NCBI RefSeq assembly: GCF_900156315.1
Contig: NZ_FTNI01000004.1
Coordinates: 1-64,000 of the forward strand
DNA: 64,000 nt
Direction of reading: 5' to 3'
From: Microbispora rosea
Lineage (GTDB): Bacteria > Actinomycetota > Actinomycetes > Streptosporangiales > Streptosporangiaceae
This document shows positions 16,174-24,014 of the stretch, one piece after another; within the stretch, counting starts at the first letter, position 1, and every line of letters begins with the position of its first letter. The notes under the pieces were generated by a model. The model was given only the letters and a program-made list of their open reading frames with translations. It made no database searches and was not told the DNA's origin. Made by a program: the position numbers and the translations under genes.

Positions 16174-17736
16174 CTATCCGGCCTGCCGGGCGAGGGGGCC
16201 GGCGGCCTTGACGTGCAGGCGCACCGCGGGCTCAGGAAGGTAGCTGAGAGGAATCTCGCTGAGCTCGACGATCTGAACGGTTGCGGGGTCGGCCCCGGCG
16301 GCGACGGCCCGTGCGGCCGCCTCCTCCTTGGCGTTGTCGATCAATCTAGCCCTGGAGCTCCCACCACCAGAAGCGGGCACGATCGTTTCGATCCTGCCGC
16401 TGGCGAGGGCGATGGCCGCGCCCACCGCGTTGGCCACCTCCGCGTGCGCGGGGCGGATCACCTCGCGGGCGCCCGGCACCTCGTCGGCCAGCAGGAACGC
16501 GCCGCCGCCGACCGCCACAAGCGGCCGTTCGGCCCGCCCGGAACGCGAACGACCGAGCGCGACCCGGTCCACCGCGTCCGCGACGGCCTCGTCGGCCGCA
16601 CGCACGGCCAGGGCCAGCCGCTCGCGCCACTCCTCGGGAACGGGCCGGGTGCCGACCGTTCCCCGCCCGGCCGCCACCGCGGCGTCGGTCATGGTCGGCG
16701 TGGAGCCGCCGAAGACGAGTGCCTCCGTGCCGATGCGGTAGCCCACCGAGCGCGGCTCAGCCCCGACGATCGTGCCGCCGCCGAGCGCGATGGACAGGAT
16801 GTCGGGCATCCGGAAGTTGGTCGTGACCCCGCCGATCTCGACCGCCGCGGCCGACTCCCGGGGGAAGCCGCCCACGAGCACGCCGAGGTCGGTCGAGGTG
16901 CCGCCGACGTCGGCCACGATCGCGTCCGCCACGCCCGACAGGTACGCCGCGCCGCGCAGCGAGTTGGCCGGACCGGAACCGATGGTCAGCACCGGGTAGC
17001 GAGCCGCGTAGTCGACGGCCATCAACGTGCCGTCGTTCTGCGCGAAGAACGTCTCGACCTCCAGGCCCCTCGCCGTCAGTGCCTCGCGCAGCGCGGCGGT
17101 GACGTCGCGGGCCACGCCGTACAGGGCGGCGTTGAGCACGGTCGCGTTCTCGCGCTCCAGCAGGCCGAGCGAGCCGATCTCGTGGCTGAGGCTCACCGGC
17201 ACGTCGCCGACCTCGGCGCGGACGATCTCGGCGACCCGGTTCTCCTGGTCGGCGCCGGCGGGGCTGAACACGCCGGCGACGGCGATCGCGTCGGCGGGCG
17301 TCGTGGCCACGAACTTCCTGACCGCGTCCACGTCGAGCGGCGCGATCTCGCGTCCGTCGACGAAGTGCCCGCCGCGCACGATCGCGGTTCCGGCCGCGAC
17401 CGTGTCGCGCAGGTCGTCGGGCCACTCGCTGAGCGGCGGCACGGACGTGGTCGCCGGGGCGCCGAGCCGCAGCACGGCCACCCTGCCGAGGGCGCGCCGC
17501 TCCAGGATGGCGTTGGTCGCGTGGGTGGTGCCGAGCATCACCCGCTTCACGCGCTTTTCCATGCCCGGCTCGGGCAGCTCGGCGAGGACCGCGTCGAGCA
17601 CCGCGCGCAGGCCCCCGGTCACGTCGGGGCTGGTGGGCCGCTTTGCTGTGGCGAGGACCCGGTCGTCGTCGTCCAGCACCACGGCGTCGGTGTTGGTGCC
17701 ACCCACGTCGATGCCGACCCGCAGCATCCCACTCAT
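16174..17736 (-). CDS. Second HyuA-like hydantoinase/oxoprolinase family protein
   Basis: This 520-residue protein has the HyuA ATPase signatures LRVGIDVGGTNTDAVVLDDD (residues 5-24), GTTHATNAILERR, SGPANSLRGAAYLSG, ADVGGTSTDLGVLVGG and SIALGGGTIVG. It is about 150 residues shorter than the HyuA at 7280-9292, ending soon after a Gly-rich stretch, and has no HyuB partner beside it. Short HyuA-like proteins of this kind are often encoded with DUF917 proteins, as here, where the ATG overlaps the DUF917 stop by 4 bases. It probably works with that protein on a hydantoin-like ring. Confidence 0.88.
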   Translation of the reverse strand: MSGMLRVGIDVGGTNTDAVVLDDDDRVLATAKRPTSPDVTGGLRAVLDAVLAELPEPGMEKRVKRVMLGTTHATNAILERRALGRVAVLRLGAPATTSVPPLSEWPDDLRDTVAAGTAIVRGGHFVDGREIAPLDVDAVRKFVATTPADAIAVAGVFSPAGADQENRVAEIVRAEVGDVPVSLSHEIGSLGLLERENATVLNAALYGVARDVTAALREALTARGLEVETFFAQNDGTLMAVDYAARYPVLTIGSGPANSLRGAAYLSGVADAIVADVGGTSTDLGVLVGGFPRESAAAVEIGGVTTNFRMPDILSIALGGGTIVGAEPRSVGYRIGTEALVFGGSTPTMTDAAVAAGRGTVGTRPVPEEWRERLALAVRAADEAVADAVDRVALGRSRSGRAERPLVAVGGGAFLLADEVPGAREVIRPAHAEVANAVGAAIALASGRIETIVPASGGGSSRARLIDNAKEEAAARAVAAGADPATVQIVELSEIPLSYLPEPAVRLHVKAAGPLARQAG

Positions 17737-18800
17737 GCGATCTTCTCCACCGGCAGGTAGTCCATGTCGTAGCCGAACGCGCGCGGGCCCGCCGTCTCCA
17801 GGCCCTTCGGCGTACGCCACAGGGGGTCGCAGGGCCAGGCCAGCACGGTCACCCGCTGGCCGTACCGCAGCCCCTCGGTCTGGATCGCCGTCGCCGTCTG
17901 GCTGTCGACCACCGTGATCAGGTCGGGGACCATCGCCCTGACCCGGCCGTCCTCGACGGCGACGAGGTTCTCGTTCTGGATCTCCAGGGTCAGCGTCCTG
18001 CCCCGGTCGTCGCCGGTGCCCTCGATCGTCGCCGTGCCCCGGGCGAACCCGCCGGTGGTCCTGCGCTCCAGGTCCGCCAGCTTGCCGGAGATGAGCCGTA
18101 CGGCGCCGAGCTCCGCGGTCAGGGTGGCCAGCGGGTCGGCGGCGCCCTCGGTCGCCCGGCCGACGGCGATGGCCCGGCTCACCGTGCCCTCGATCACCGC
18201 GCCCGCGCACTCGCGCGCGGTCAGCACGTAATCGGCCATCAGGGCGCTCGACCCCGCCGCCACGCAGACGGCCCGCGCGATCTGCTCCGACCACAGGCCG
18301 TCGATCGGCCGGATCGTCACGACGTTGCCGACGACGTCGGTCATGACCACGAGGTTGGCCGGGATGCCGGCCACGTACATCGAGACCATCTGGACCTCGG
18401 GGAAGGCCCGGCCCATCGCGTCGGCGTCGAGCAGCGGCAACCCGAGCCTGGCCGCCCAGGCCACCGGGGCGACGCCGTTGCCGCCGCCGATCTCCGAGGA
18501 CATGACCGCGGCGGGCGGCCGGCCGAAGATGCGCTCGATCTCCTCGGCGATCCTGACCGGCTCGTCCGTGCCGTGGACCATCTCGTTGCTGACGGTCGGG
18601 GCGCCGATACCGGACAACGGCAGCACGAGGGCGTCATCGGGCAGTTCGTCCAGGGTGACCAGCGGCACCTCGCCGTGCTCGCGTATGGCGCGCCGGGCGG
18701 CGATGGCGCCCGGCCGGACGTCCCCGCCGCCGCCGGTGCCGAGCACGGCGCAGCCACGGGCCAGCGCGGCGACGTCCTCCAGTGTGATGCGGGCCTGCAT
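17733..18800 (-). CDS. DUF917 protein, S-methyl thiohydantoin desulfurase-like
   Basis: This 355-residue protein matches the DUF917 family (named for S-methyl thiohydantoin desulfurase), with the N-terminal GCAVLGTGGGGDVRPG (about 16-31), VMSSEIGGGNGVAP, PLLDADAMGRAFPEVQM and the C-terminal VLAWPCDPLWRTPKGLETAGPRAFGYD. It is first in the operon. The start ATG 18800 is preferred, with GAAGG upstream; a TTG 12 codons earlier is possible but would run into the operator region. The family link supports sulfur removal from a thiohydantoin ring before hydantoin opening, though members with other substrates cannot be excluded. Confidence 0.85.
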   Translation of the reverse strand: MQARITLEDVAALARGCAVLGTGGGGDVRPGAIAARRAIREHGEVPLVTLDELPDDALVLPLSGIGAPTVSNEMVHGTDEPVRIAEEIERIFGRPPAAVMSSEIGGGNGVAPVAWAARLGLPLLDADAMGRAFPEVQMVSMYVAGIPANLVVMTDVVGNVVTIRPIDGLWSEQIARAVCVAAGSSALMADYVLTARECAGAVIEGTVSRAIAVGRATEGAADPLATLTAELGAVRLISGKLADLERRTTGGFARGTATIEGTGDDRGRTLTLEIQNENLVAVEDGRVRAMVPDLITVVDSQTATAIQTEGLRYGQRVTVLAWPCDPLWRTPKGLETAGPRAFGYDMDYLPVEKIA

Positions 18801-18835
18801 GCGGGGAGCCTTCACCACCGGACGGTCCGGCCTCA

Positions 18836-18883
18836 ATGTCGCCCTACGACATCAACTGCCGATTTGTTGTCGTGCCACGACAA
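18836..18883 (-). promoter_or_regulatory. Double palindromic operator of the hydantoin operon
   Basis: Two 17-bp palindromes lie 35 bases before the first ATG: ATGTCGCCCTACGACAT (18836-18852, one mismatched pair) and TTGTCGTGCCACGACAA (18867-18883, perfect apart from the central base). Their centres are 31 bp apart, about three helical turns. The dadA promoter has the same layout (23963-24010). PucR-family binding is inferred, because each locus encodes one such regulator. Confidence 0.65.
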
Positions 18884-19143
18884 GGTGCCCGACACACGAT
18901 GACCAGGCAAAAGCCCCCATCAATGCGACAATCAACGCTTTATTCCTTTAGAGGGCATATCCCCGGCGAAGGAATCCGGAAATGTTGTTCATTTTGGAAC
19001 TTTGACATCCCGGGAACCACCACCCTCATGCGGTACGTTCTACCGGCACACAGCAAAACGAACGTAAGGAGCCTCCAATACGAACAGTGATGTTCATCTA
19101 GGAAGCTGCCTTACCGAACATAAGCCGGGAAGGATCGGCAAAT
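18884..19143. other. Divergent intergenic region, promoters not resolved
   Basis: This AT-richer stretch separates the leftward hydantoin operon from the rightward envelope module. A perfect TTGACA on the plus strand (19002-19007) could be the -35 of the envelope module, but I find no good -10 at 16-18 bases. GGAAGG (19128-19133) is the ribosome site of the gene starting at 19144. No gene is supported here. Confidence 0.4.
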
Positions 19144-19944
19144 ATGGCTAAAAATGGGCATTCAGGGATGCCGACCCTTATCTGGCGCGCCCTCGAACTA
19201 TTCTGGGCGGCCAGAACCGGCCGCCGCGACGGCCGGCTCGGCATTCCGTACGACATCGCCATCGGCCCCGCCGGCGGCACCGCTCAGTCGGGCGGGGCTC
19301 AGCGGGACGGGGCTCAGTGGGACGGGGTCCGGACGACCGAATTCATGCGGACGCTCGCGGCGCGGGCCGAGCGCCGCCGCACCCGCGTGATGCGAGGCTT
19401 CGTCCGCGGCGCCGAGCGCGACCGGGGCGCCATGCTCCGGGCGGCCGGCGCGGTGATCGACCTGACCCGGCGGCTGGCGCAGGACGGACCCGCCCCCGCC
19501 CCGGACGGCGGGCCCGCCTCCTATCCCCTCTCCTACGCCGACGTGCAGACCGCCCGGCAGGCCCGGCGGCGGCACGAGCGCAGGCAGGCCGCCGGCCGCG
19601 AGCTCGCGGACGCCCGCCAGGCGCTCTCCGCGGCCGTGTCCGCCTTCGAGGCCGCCGTACGGCAGATGCGCACGGACATGGCCCAGATCACCAGCTGGGC
19701 CAACGAGGTGGCGGCCCACTACCGGCAGGCGCTCGACGCCGCGTATTTGGAACGTGCCAGAAGACAGGGCGGCACCGCACCGGTCCCGGCGTGGAACCCG
19801 GCGCCGATCGCTCAGCACGAGGCCGAGGAGCGAGCGGTGCTGTCGAAGGACATCGTCAGCCTGCTGCCCACGGGGGTCGCGGACGTCGTGAACGAGGCGC
19901 TGCGCCACCTCGGCGGCCTGGCGGGAGAGGGAGGCCGGGCATGA
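19144..19944 (+). CDS. Coiled-coil protein of a four-gene envelope module, function unknown
   Basis: This 266-residue protein is not one I recognise. After a short Gly/Gln-rich region (about 40-62) it is highly charged and helical: an Arg-rich segment at about 68-110, and a long Arg/Ala/Gln heptad-like stretch at about 130-215 containing ARQARRRHERRQAAGRELAD. There is no signal peptide or membrane segment, so it is probably cytosolic. It ends in an ATGA overlap with the lipoprotein gene. Two further genes follow on the same strand at gaps of about 20 bases, so all four are presumably one transcript. Confidence 0.7.
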   Translation: MAKNGHSGMPTLIWRALELFWAARTGRRDGRLGIPYDIAIGPAGGTAQSGGAQRDGAQWDGVRTTEFMRTLAARAERRRTRVMRGFVRGAERDRGAMLRAAGAVIDLTRRLAQDGPAPAPDGGPASYPLSYADVQTARQARRRHERRQAAGRELADARQALSAAVSAFEAAVRQMRTDMAQITSWANEVAAHYRQALDAAYLERARRQGGTAPVPAWNPAPIAQHEAEERAVLSKDIVSLLPTGVADVVNEALRHLGGLAGEGGRA

Positions 19945-20660
19945 TCGCCGCCGGGCGGGCCCTCGCCGCGGCCGCCGCGCTGTGCCTGGCGGCGACCGCC
20001 GCGACCGCCTGCTCCGGCCCCTCGGGGCACCGATTCTGCGGCATCGCCGCCGACGCGACGTCGTTCGCCGAGAACACCGACGTGCCGAAGAAGATCCACG
20101 ACACCGTGCCCCGGTTCCTCACCGGCTGCGACACGGTCGCCATCACCGTCATCACCGGTTCGGTGCAGCAGTCCGACTGCCGGCGCGCCCCGATCCCGCT
20201 GACCCCGACCGCGGAGGACAACCCCAACGACAACCCGAAGACCGCCGAGCGGATCAGCCTCGCCAGGCGGGCGTTCGCGGTCAAGACGCTGAACGACCTC
20301 GTCTCCTGCGCCCGCGCCGAGCGCTCGACCCGCAACGGCTCCGATGTCGTCGGCGCCCTTCTCGACATCGCGCAGAAAACGCGCGGGCTGGAGCCCCCAC
20401 CGCGAATTCTTCTCATCAGCGACATGGCACAGCGCGCGCCGGAACTGAACCTTTATACGGCGGACATATCCACCGAAGAAGCGCGAAAGTCAATCATTTC
20501 GAGCCTGTCGGACCGCATGCCCCGTCTGGAAGGCGCCGAGATCCAGATCCTCGGTTTCGGCGTCGGGGTGAAGTCAGACCATGTGCGGCAGCAGCAGTTC
20601 CGGGACTTCTGGGAGCTGCTGTTCCGTGAATCCGGCTCTCTGCCGCCCGCCTACCTCTGA
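19941..20660 (+). CDS. VWA-like lipoprotein of the envelope module
   Basis: This 239-residue protein has a Sec signal and lipobox AATAC (Cys about 24). The mature part resembles a von Willebrand factor A fold: a strand with the degenerate metal site CGIAADATSF, later RILLISDMAQ (about 151-160) and EIQILGFGVG near the end. The usual DxSxS metal motif is not intact, so metal binding is doubtful. Anchored outside the membrane, it could be a ligand- or surface-sensing part of the module whose cytosolic coiled-coil partner is encoded just before it. The assignment rests on pattern only. Confidence 0.6.
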   Translation: MIAAGRALAAAAALCLAATAATACSGPSGHRFCGIAADATSFAENTDVPKKIHDTVPRFLTGCDTVAITVITGSVQQSDCRRAPIPLTPTAEDNPNDNPKTAERISLARRAFAVKTLNDLVSCARAERSTRNGSDVVGALLDIAQKTRGLEPPPRILLISDMAQRAPELNLYTADISTEEARKSIISSLSDRMPRLEGAEIQILGFGVGVKSDHVRQQQFRDFWELLFRESGSLPPAYL

Positions 20661-20680
20661 GACCCGACAGGAGACATCAC

Positions 20681-21916
20681 ATGGGATCCAACCAGCGGCG
20701 CGCCCGGTGGTGGCGGATACAGCCGTACCTCGGCGGCGGGCGCAACGAGGCGCTCGACCTCGAACTGGAGATGGAGCAGGACCCTTACGGCGGGCCCGTG
20801 CCGGCCGTACCGGTTCCCGAGAAGGAGCTGCGGCGGCTGCGCGACGAGGCGCGGCGGCACGGCTCCCGCGACGGCTCCTCCGGCATGTACGACGAGTGGA
20901 GCCTGGCGACAGGGAGCCGCCCGCCCTACCTGATGATGCTGGACGCGCGATGCAGGCAGGTCGTCGCCGACGAGGAGGTGCGCAAGCTCAGGGACGCCCA
21001 CCGGCTCGACCAGCGCATCGCGGCGGCCAAGCAGGACCTCAAGCTGTACGAGGAACGCGCGCGGCGGACCCAGGAACGACTGGCCACGGTGCGGGAGGCG
21101 GAAGAGCGACTCGAGAGGATGCTGGACGGCGCGCCCGAGGAGGGCGGAACCGGGGCGGGCCGATGGGCCGAGGCCACCCGCAGCGTCGGCAGGCGGCGTG
21201 CCGGCGCGGCCGCCCGCGCCCTCGTGATCGCCCTGTTCGCCGGTGTGGAACTGCCCATCCAGTACGCCACCTTCCTCTCCTTCGGCGAGAGCCGGGAGAT
21301 GACCTGGGCATTCGTCCTGGGCACGGTCGGCGCGATGATGGTGGCCCCGCACCTGGCCGGCGGCTGGACGAGACGGCTGTGCGTGGAGGGCCGGCGGTCG
21401 GTGCTCCTGGTGACCACCGCCCTCGTCGCCCTCGCCTGGGTCACCGGTGTCGTCCTGCTGGCCTCCCTGCGGACCGACGTCCTGTTCGCCCCCACCGTCG
21501 ACTCGGTGACGCTGGAGAAGGCGGCGTCGGCGATCGAGGGCCTGGGGCTCGGGCACACCACCGTGACTCTGCTGTTCACCGCCCTGCTCCTGCTCAGCGG
21601 GGTCGTCACGTTCTCCTTCGGCTACCTCGCGGAGAACCCGTACGCCGCCAAGCTCGCCGACGTCCAGCGCGTGCGCGCGAAGCTGGAGAAGTCGCTCGAC
21701 CGAGCCGTGGGCGAGCGCGACAAGAACCAGCATCTGGTCGGGCTGGAGACGACGCTCAAGGAGCGGCACGCGCAGCGCTGGGAGGCGAGGATCGCCGCCC
21801 GCGCCAGCACGTTCGAGGTGTGCAGCGCGCTCTACCTCCAGGCGGTCGCGGAGACGATGCGCAACCCCGCCTTCACCGAGTCGGCCAGCCAGTGGCTGAA
21901 GACCCCGGCCCTCTGA
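20681..21916 (+). CDS. Four-segment membrane protein with two coiled coils, envelope module
   Basis: This 411-residue protein has a cytosolic N-terminal part with an acidic ALDLELEMEQ segment (about 27-36), a coiled coil at about 90-150 (KLRDAHRLDQRIAAAKQDLK and onward), four hydrophobic segments at about 178-198, 208-225, 240-265 and 290-312, and a second coiled coil at about 320-370. I know no family for it. Being in one apparent operon with a VWA-like lipoprotein and a soluble coiled-coil protein, it could link an extracytoplasmic sensor to cytosolic helices. The ATG 20681 follows GACAGGAGACATCAC. Confidence 0.65.
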   Translation: MGSNQRRARWWRIQPYLGGGRNEALDLELEMEQDPYGGPVPAVPVPEKELRRLRDEARRHGSRDGSSGMYDEWSLATGSRPPYLMMLDARCRQVVADEEVRKLRDAHRLDQRIAAAKQDLKLYEERARRTQERLATVREAEERLERMLDGAPEEGGTGAGRWAEATRSVGRRRAGAAARALVIALFAGVELPIQYATFLSFGESREMTWAFVLGTVGAMMVAPHLAGGWTRRLCVEGRRSVLLVTTALVALAWVTGVVLLASLRTDVLFAPTVDSVTLEKAASAIEGLGLGHTTVTLLFTALLLLSGVVTFSFGYLAENPYAAKLADVQRVRAKLEKSLDRAVGERDKNQHLVGLETTLKERHAQRWEARIAARASTFEVCSALYLQAVAETMRNPAFTESASQWLKTPAL

Positions 21917-21936
21917 TCCCCAGCGGAGCGACACAC

Positions 21937-22596
21937 GTGGACAAGGTTCGAGTCCTCGCGGCGGGCCTGGGGCTCGCCATGATCCTGGCCGGGGTGTTCG
22001 CCAGGCCCATCACCGTCATGAACGCCGTGTCGATCGACCCCACCGACGCGGGCACGAGGTTCGAGCTGATCGTCATCGGCGCCGTGCTGTTCGCCGGGTG
22101 CCTGCTGCTTGAGAGGCAGGCCGACGGCCTGCGGCTGTGGCACGTGACCGGCGCGGTGGCAAGCGGGCTTGCGGGCCTCGTGGTCGTCTACCTGACGAGC
22201 ACGGTCGCGATCTCGACGCACAAGCTCGCCGGCCCCTCGCTCAGCGGCAGGTGGCAGGGCCGGGTCGACTACGGGGAGGTGGGAAGCCGCGAGGTCACCC
22301 TGTACGTGAAGCCGGTCACGCCCGGATACACGCGCACCGGGCAGCTGATGATCGACCTCGGCAACGGCGCCTGCGTCTTCGGCCTGGAGGCCGAGCCGGA
22401 CGGCATGTCGTTCGCCATGTCCCTACCGCCGGACGGAGGCGGCCCGGTGTGCCGGGACCTGGACGGCGGCGAGCTGCTCCTGGAGGGCACGCCCGGTTAC
22501 GACGTCCTGCGGCTCGCCCTGACCGCCTCCGACATGGCCCAGGCGAGCGGCACGGTCAGCCGCTATCGCCCGATGCGCGGCACACCTCCCGCCTGA
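21937..22596 (+). CDS. Three-segment membrane protein with extracytoplasmic beta domain, envelope module
   Basis: This 219-residue protein starts at GTG 21937 with CGGAG upstream. Hydrophobic segments lie at about 4-22, 44-62 and 72-92. The C-terminal half (about 100-210) is polar and beta-rich, with SGRWQGRVDYGEVGSREVTL, a lipocalin- or DUF-type opening in character, and two Cys residues that could pair outside the cell. The family is unknown. It is the last gene of the module; the next gene is convergent. Confidence 0.65.
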   Translation: MDKVRVLAAGLGLAMILAGVFARPITVMNAVSIDPTDAGTRFELIVIGAVLFAGCLLLERQADGLRLWHVTGAVASGLAGLVVVYLTSTVAISTHKLAGPSLSGRWQGRVDYGEVGSREVTLYVKPVTPGYTRTGQLMIDLGNGACVFGLEAEPDGMSFAMSLPPDGGGPVCRDLDGGELLLEGTPGYDVLRLALTASDMAQASGTVSRYRPMRGTPPA

Positions 22597-22644
22597 GCCG
22601 CGTCCCGCCTCCTGCGGACCCGGTACGGCGGCCGGGTACGGCGG

Positions 22645-23898
22645 TCAGCGCAGCGGGTCGAACTCCCGGAGGGCGTCGGGCTGCTTGCCCGTGGTGATCT
22701 GCTCGGCGAGAAGCCGTCCGGTGGCCGGGCCGTGCGCCAGGCCCCACATGCCGTGCCCGCCGGCCACGTAGATCCCCGGGGCGTCGGTCGCGCCGATCAG
22801 CGGCCGCCCGTCCGGCGTGACCGGCCGGGGGCCGACCCAGACGTCGGTGCGTTCCTCCCAGCGCACGCCCCGCAGCAGGGGACGGGCCGAGGCGATGATC
22901 GCCCGCAGCCGGGCCTCGACGGCCGGAGCGTCCGGGTCGCGGAACTCCATCGTGCCCGCGACGCGCAGCCCGCCCTGGTAGGGCGTGCACGCCACCCGCA
23001 CGTCCGGCAGGTAGATCGGGCCGGGCACGGGGTGGTCCACCGGCACGGTGAACGAGTAGCCGCGGCCGGCCCGCACGGGCACGCGTACGCCCCGGCGGCC
23101 CGCGAGCCGCGACAGCCAGGCACCGGTGGCCAGCACCGCCGCGTCCGCGGACAGGTTGGCGCCGTCCCGGCCCACGACGACGACCTTCCCGGCGTCGGTG
23201 CGCACGTCGGCGACCTCGTGCTTCTCGACCGTGGCGCCCCGGGCCACCACGGCTTCGCCCAGCGCGTGGACGAAGCGGCCGGGGTCGACGTAGCGCTGCC
23301 CGTCGATCCGCACGCCCGCGGTCAGCGCCTCCGAGGCGAGCGGCACGGCCTCGGCCAGCCGCCGCCCGTCCAGCGCGGTGTGGTCGACCGGCTGCCCGGC
23401 CTCGGCCATCCTGCGCAACTCGCGGAGCAGGCCCTGGGCCTCGCGCGGCGTCCGGAACCCGGCGGTGATCGGCGCGTCCTCCACGGGGGCGGCCACGCCG
23501 TTGGCGGCGAGCACCTCGTACGCCTCGATGCACTCGTCGTTGAGTGGCAGGTTGGCACGCACGGCCCGGGTCCACGACGACCACCGGCAGTTGGCGGCGA
23601 AGCGGGTCAGGAACGCCCACAGTCCCGGATCGACGGTCGCCGGCACGTGCAGCGGCGCGGCCGGGTTGAGCAGCGAGCGCAGGCCGTACCGCAGCACGGA
23701 GGGCTCGTTCAGCGGGATGGCCAGGCCGGGCGCGATCCAGCCCGCGTTGCCCCAGGACGCGCCGGCCGCCACGCCCCGGCGGTCGACCACGGTGACCTCC
23801 ACACCGCGTTCCTGCAGGAACCACGCCGTGGACAGGCCCACGATCCCCGCGCCCACCACGACGACCGACCGCGGCCAGTCGTCGACGCGCTCGGACAT
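22645..23898 (-). CDS. DadA-like FAD-dependent D-amino-acid dehydrogenase
   Basis: This 417-residue protein has the DAO/DadA layout: the N-terminal FAD-binding VVVVGAGIVGLSTAWFLQER (about 12-31) with VVDRRGV at the end of the second strand, GASWGNAGWIAPGLAIPL typical of DadA small subunits, and the C-terminal GHGMWGLAHGPATGRLLAEQI. It should oxidise D-amino acids at the inner membrane face, passing electrons to the respiratory chain. The ATG follows GGAGGTGGGGC. The upstream gene on the same strand is a PucR regulator, and the gap between them holds two TTGT-N9-ACAA palindromes. Confidence 0.9.
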   Translation of the reverse strand: MSERVDDWPRSVVVVGAGIVGLSTAWFLQERGVEVTVVDRRGVAAGASWGNAGWIAPGLAIPLNEPSVLRYGLRSLLNPAAPLHVPATVDPGLWAFLTRFAANCRWSSWTRAVRANLPLNDECIEAYEVLAANGVAAPVEDAPITAGFRTPREAQGLLRELRRMAEAGQPVDHTALDGRRLAEAVPLASEALTAGVRIDGQRYVDPGRFVHALGEAVVARGATVEKHEVADVRTDAGKVVVVGRDGANLSADAAVLATGAWLSRLAGRRGVRVPVRAGRGYSFTVPVDHPVPGPIYLPDVRVACTPYQGGLRVAGTMEFRDPDAPAVEARLRAIIASARPLLRGVRWEERTDVWVGPRPVTPDGRPLIGATDAPGIYVAGGHGMWGLAHGPATGRLLAEQITTGKQPDALREFDPLR

Positions 23899-23962
23899 GC
23901 CCCACCTCCACACCAGGCGACTGTTTGCCCTGCCAGGATCGCCCGTACGGCGCCGCGCACCG

Positions 23963-24010
23963 TTGTAGAGGCCGCACAATCGCGGCGCTCCTGTTGTGGA
24001 TTTCGGACAA
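23963..24010 (-). promoter_or_regulatory. Double palindromic operator upstream of dadA
   Basis: TTGTAGAGGCCGCACAA (23963-23979) and TTGTGGATTTCGGACAA (23994-24010) are 17-bp sites of TTGT-N9-ACAA type. Including the preceding G they share 13 of 18 bases, and their centres are 31 bp apart. The arrangement equals that at 18836-18883. The likely ligand is the PucR protein encoded next to it. I could not place the dadA promoter hexamers with confidence. Confidence 0.6.
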
Positions 24011-24014
24011 CCCG

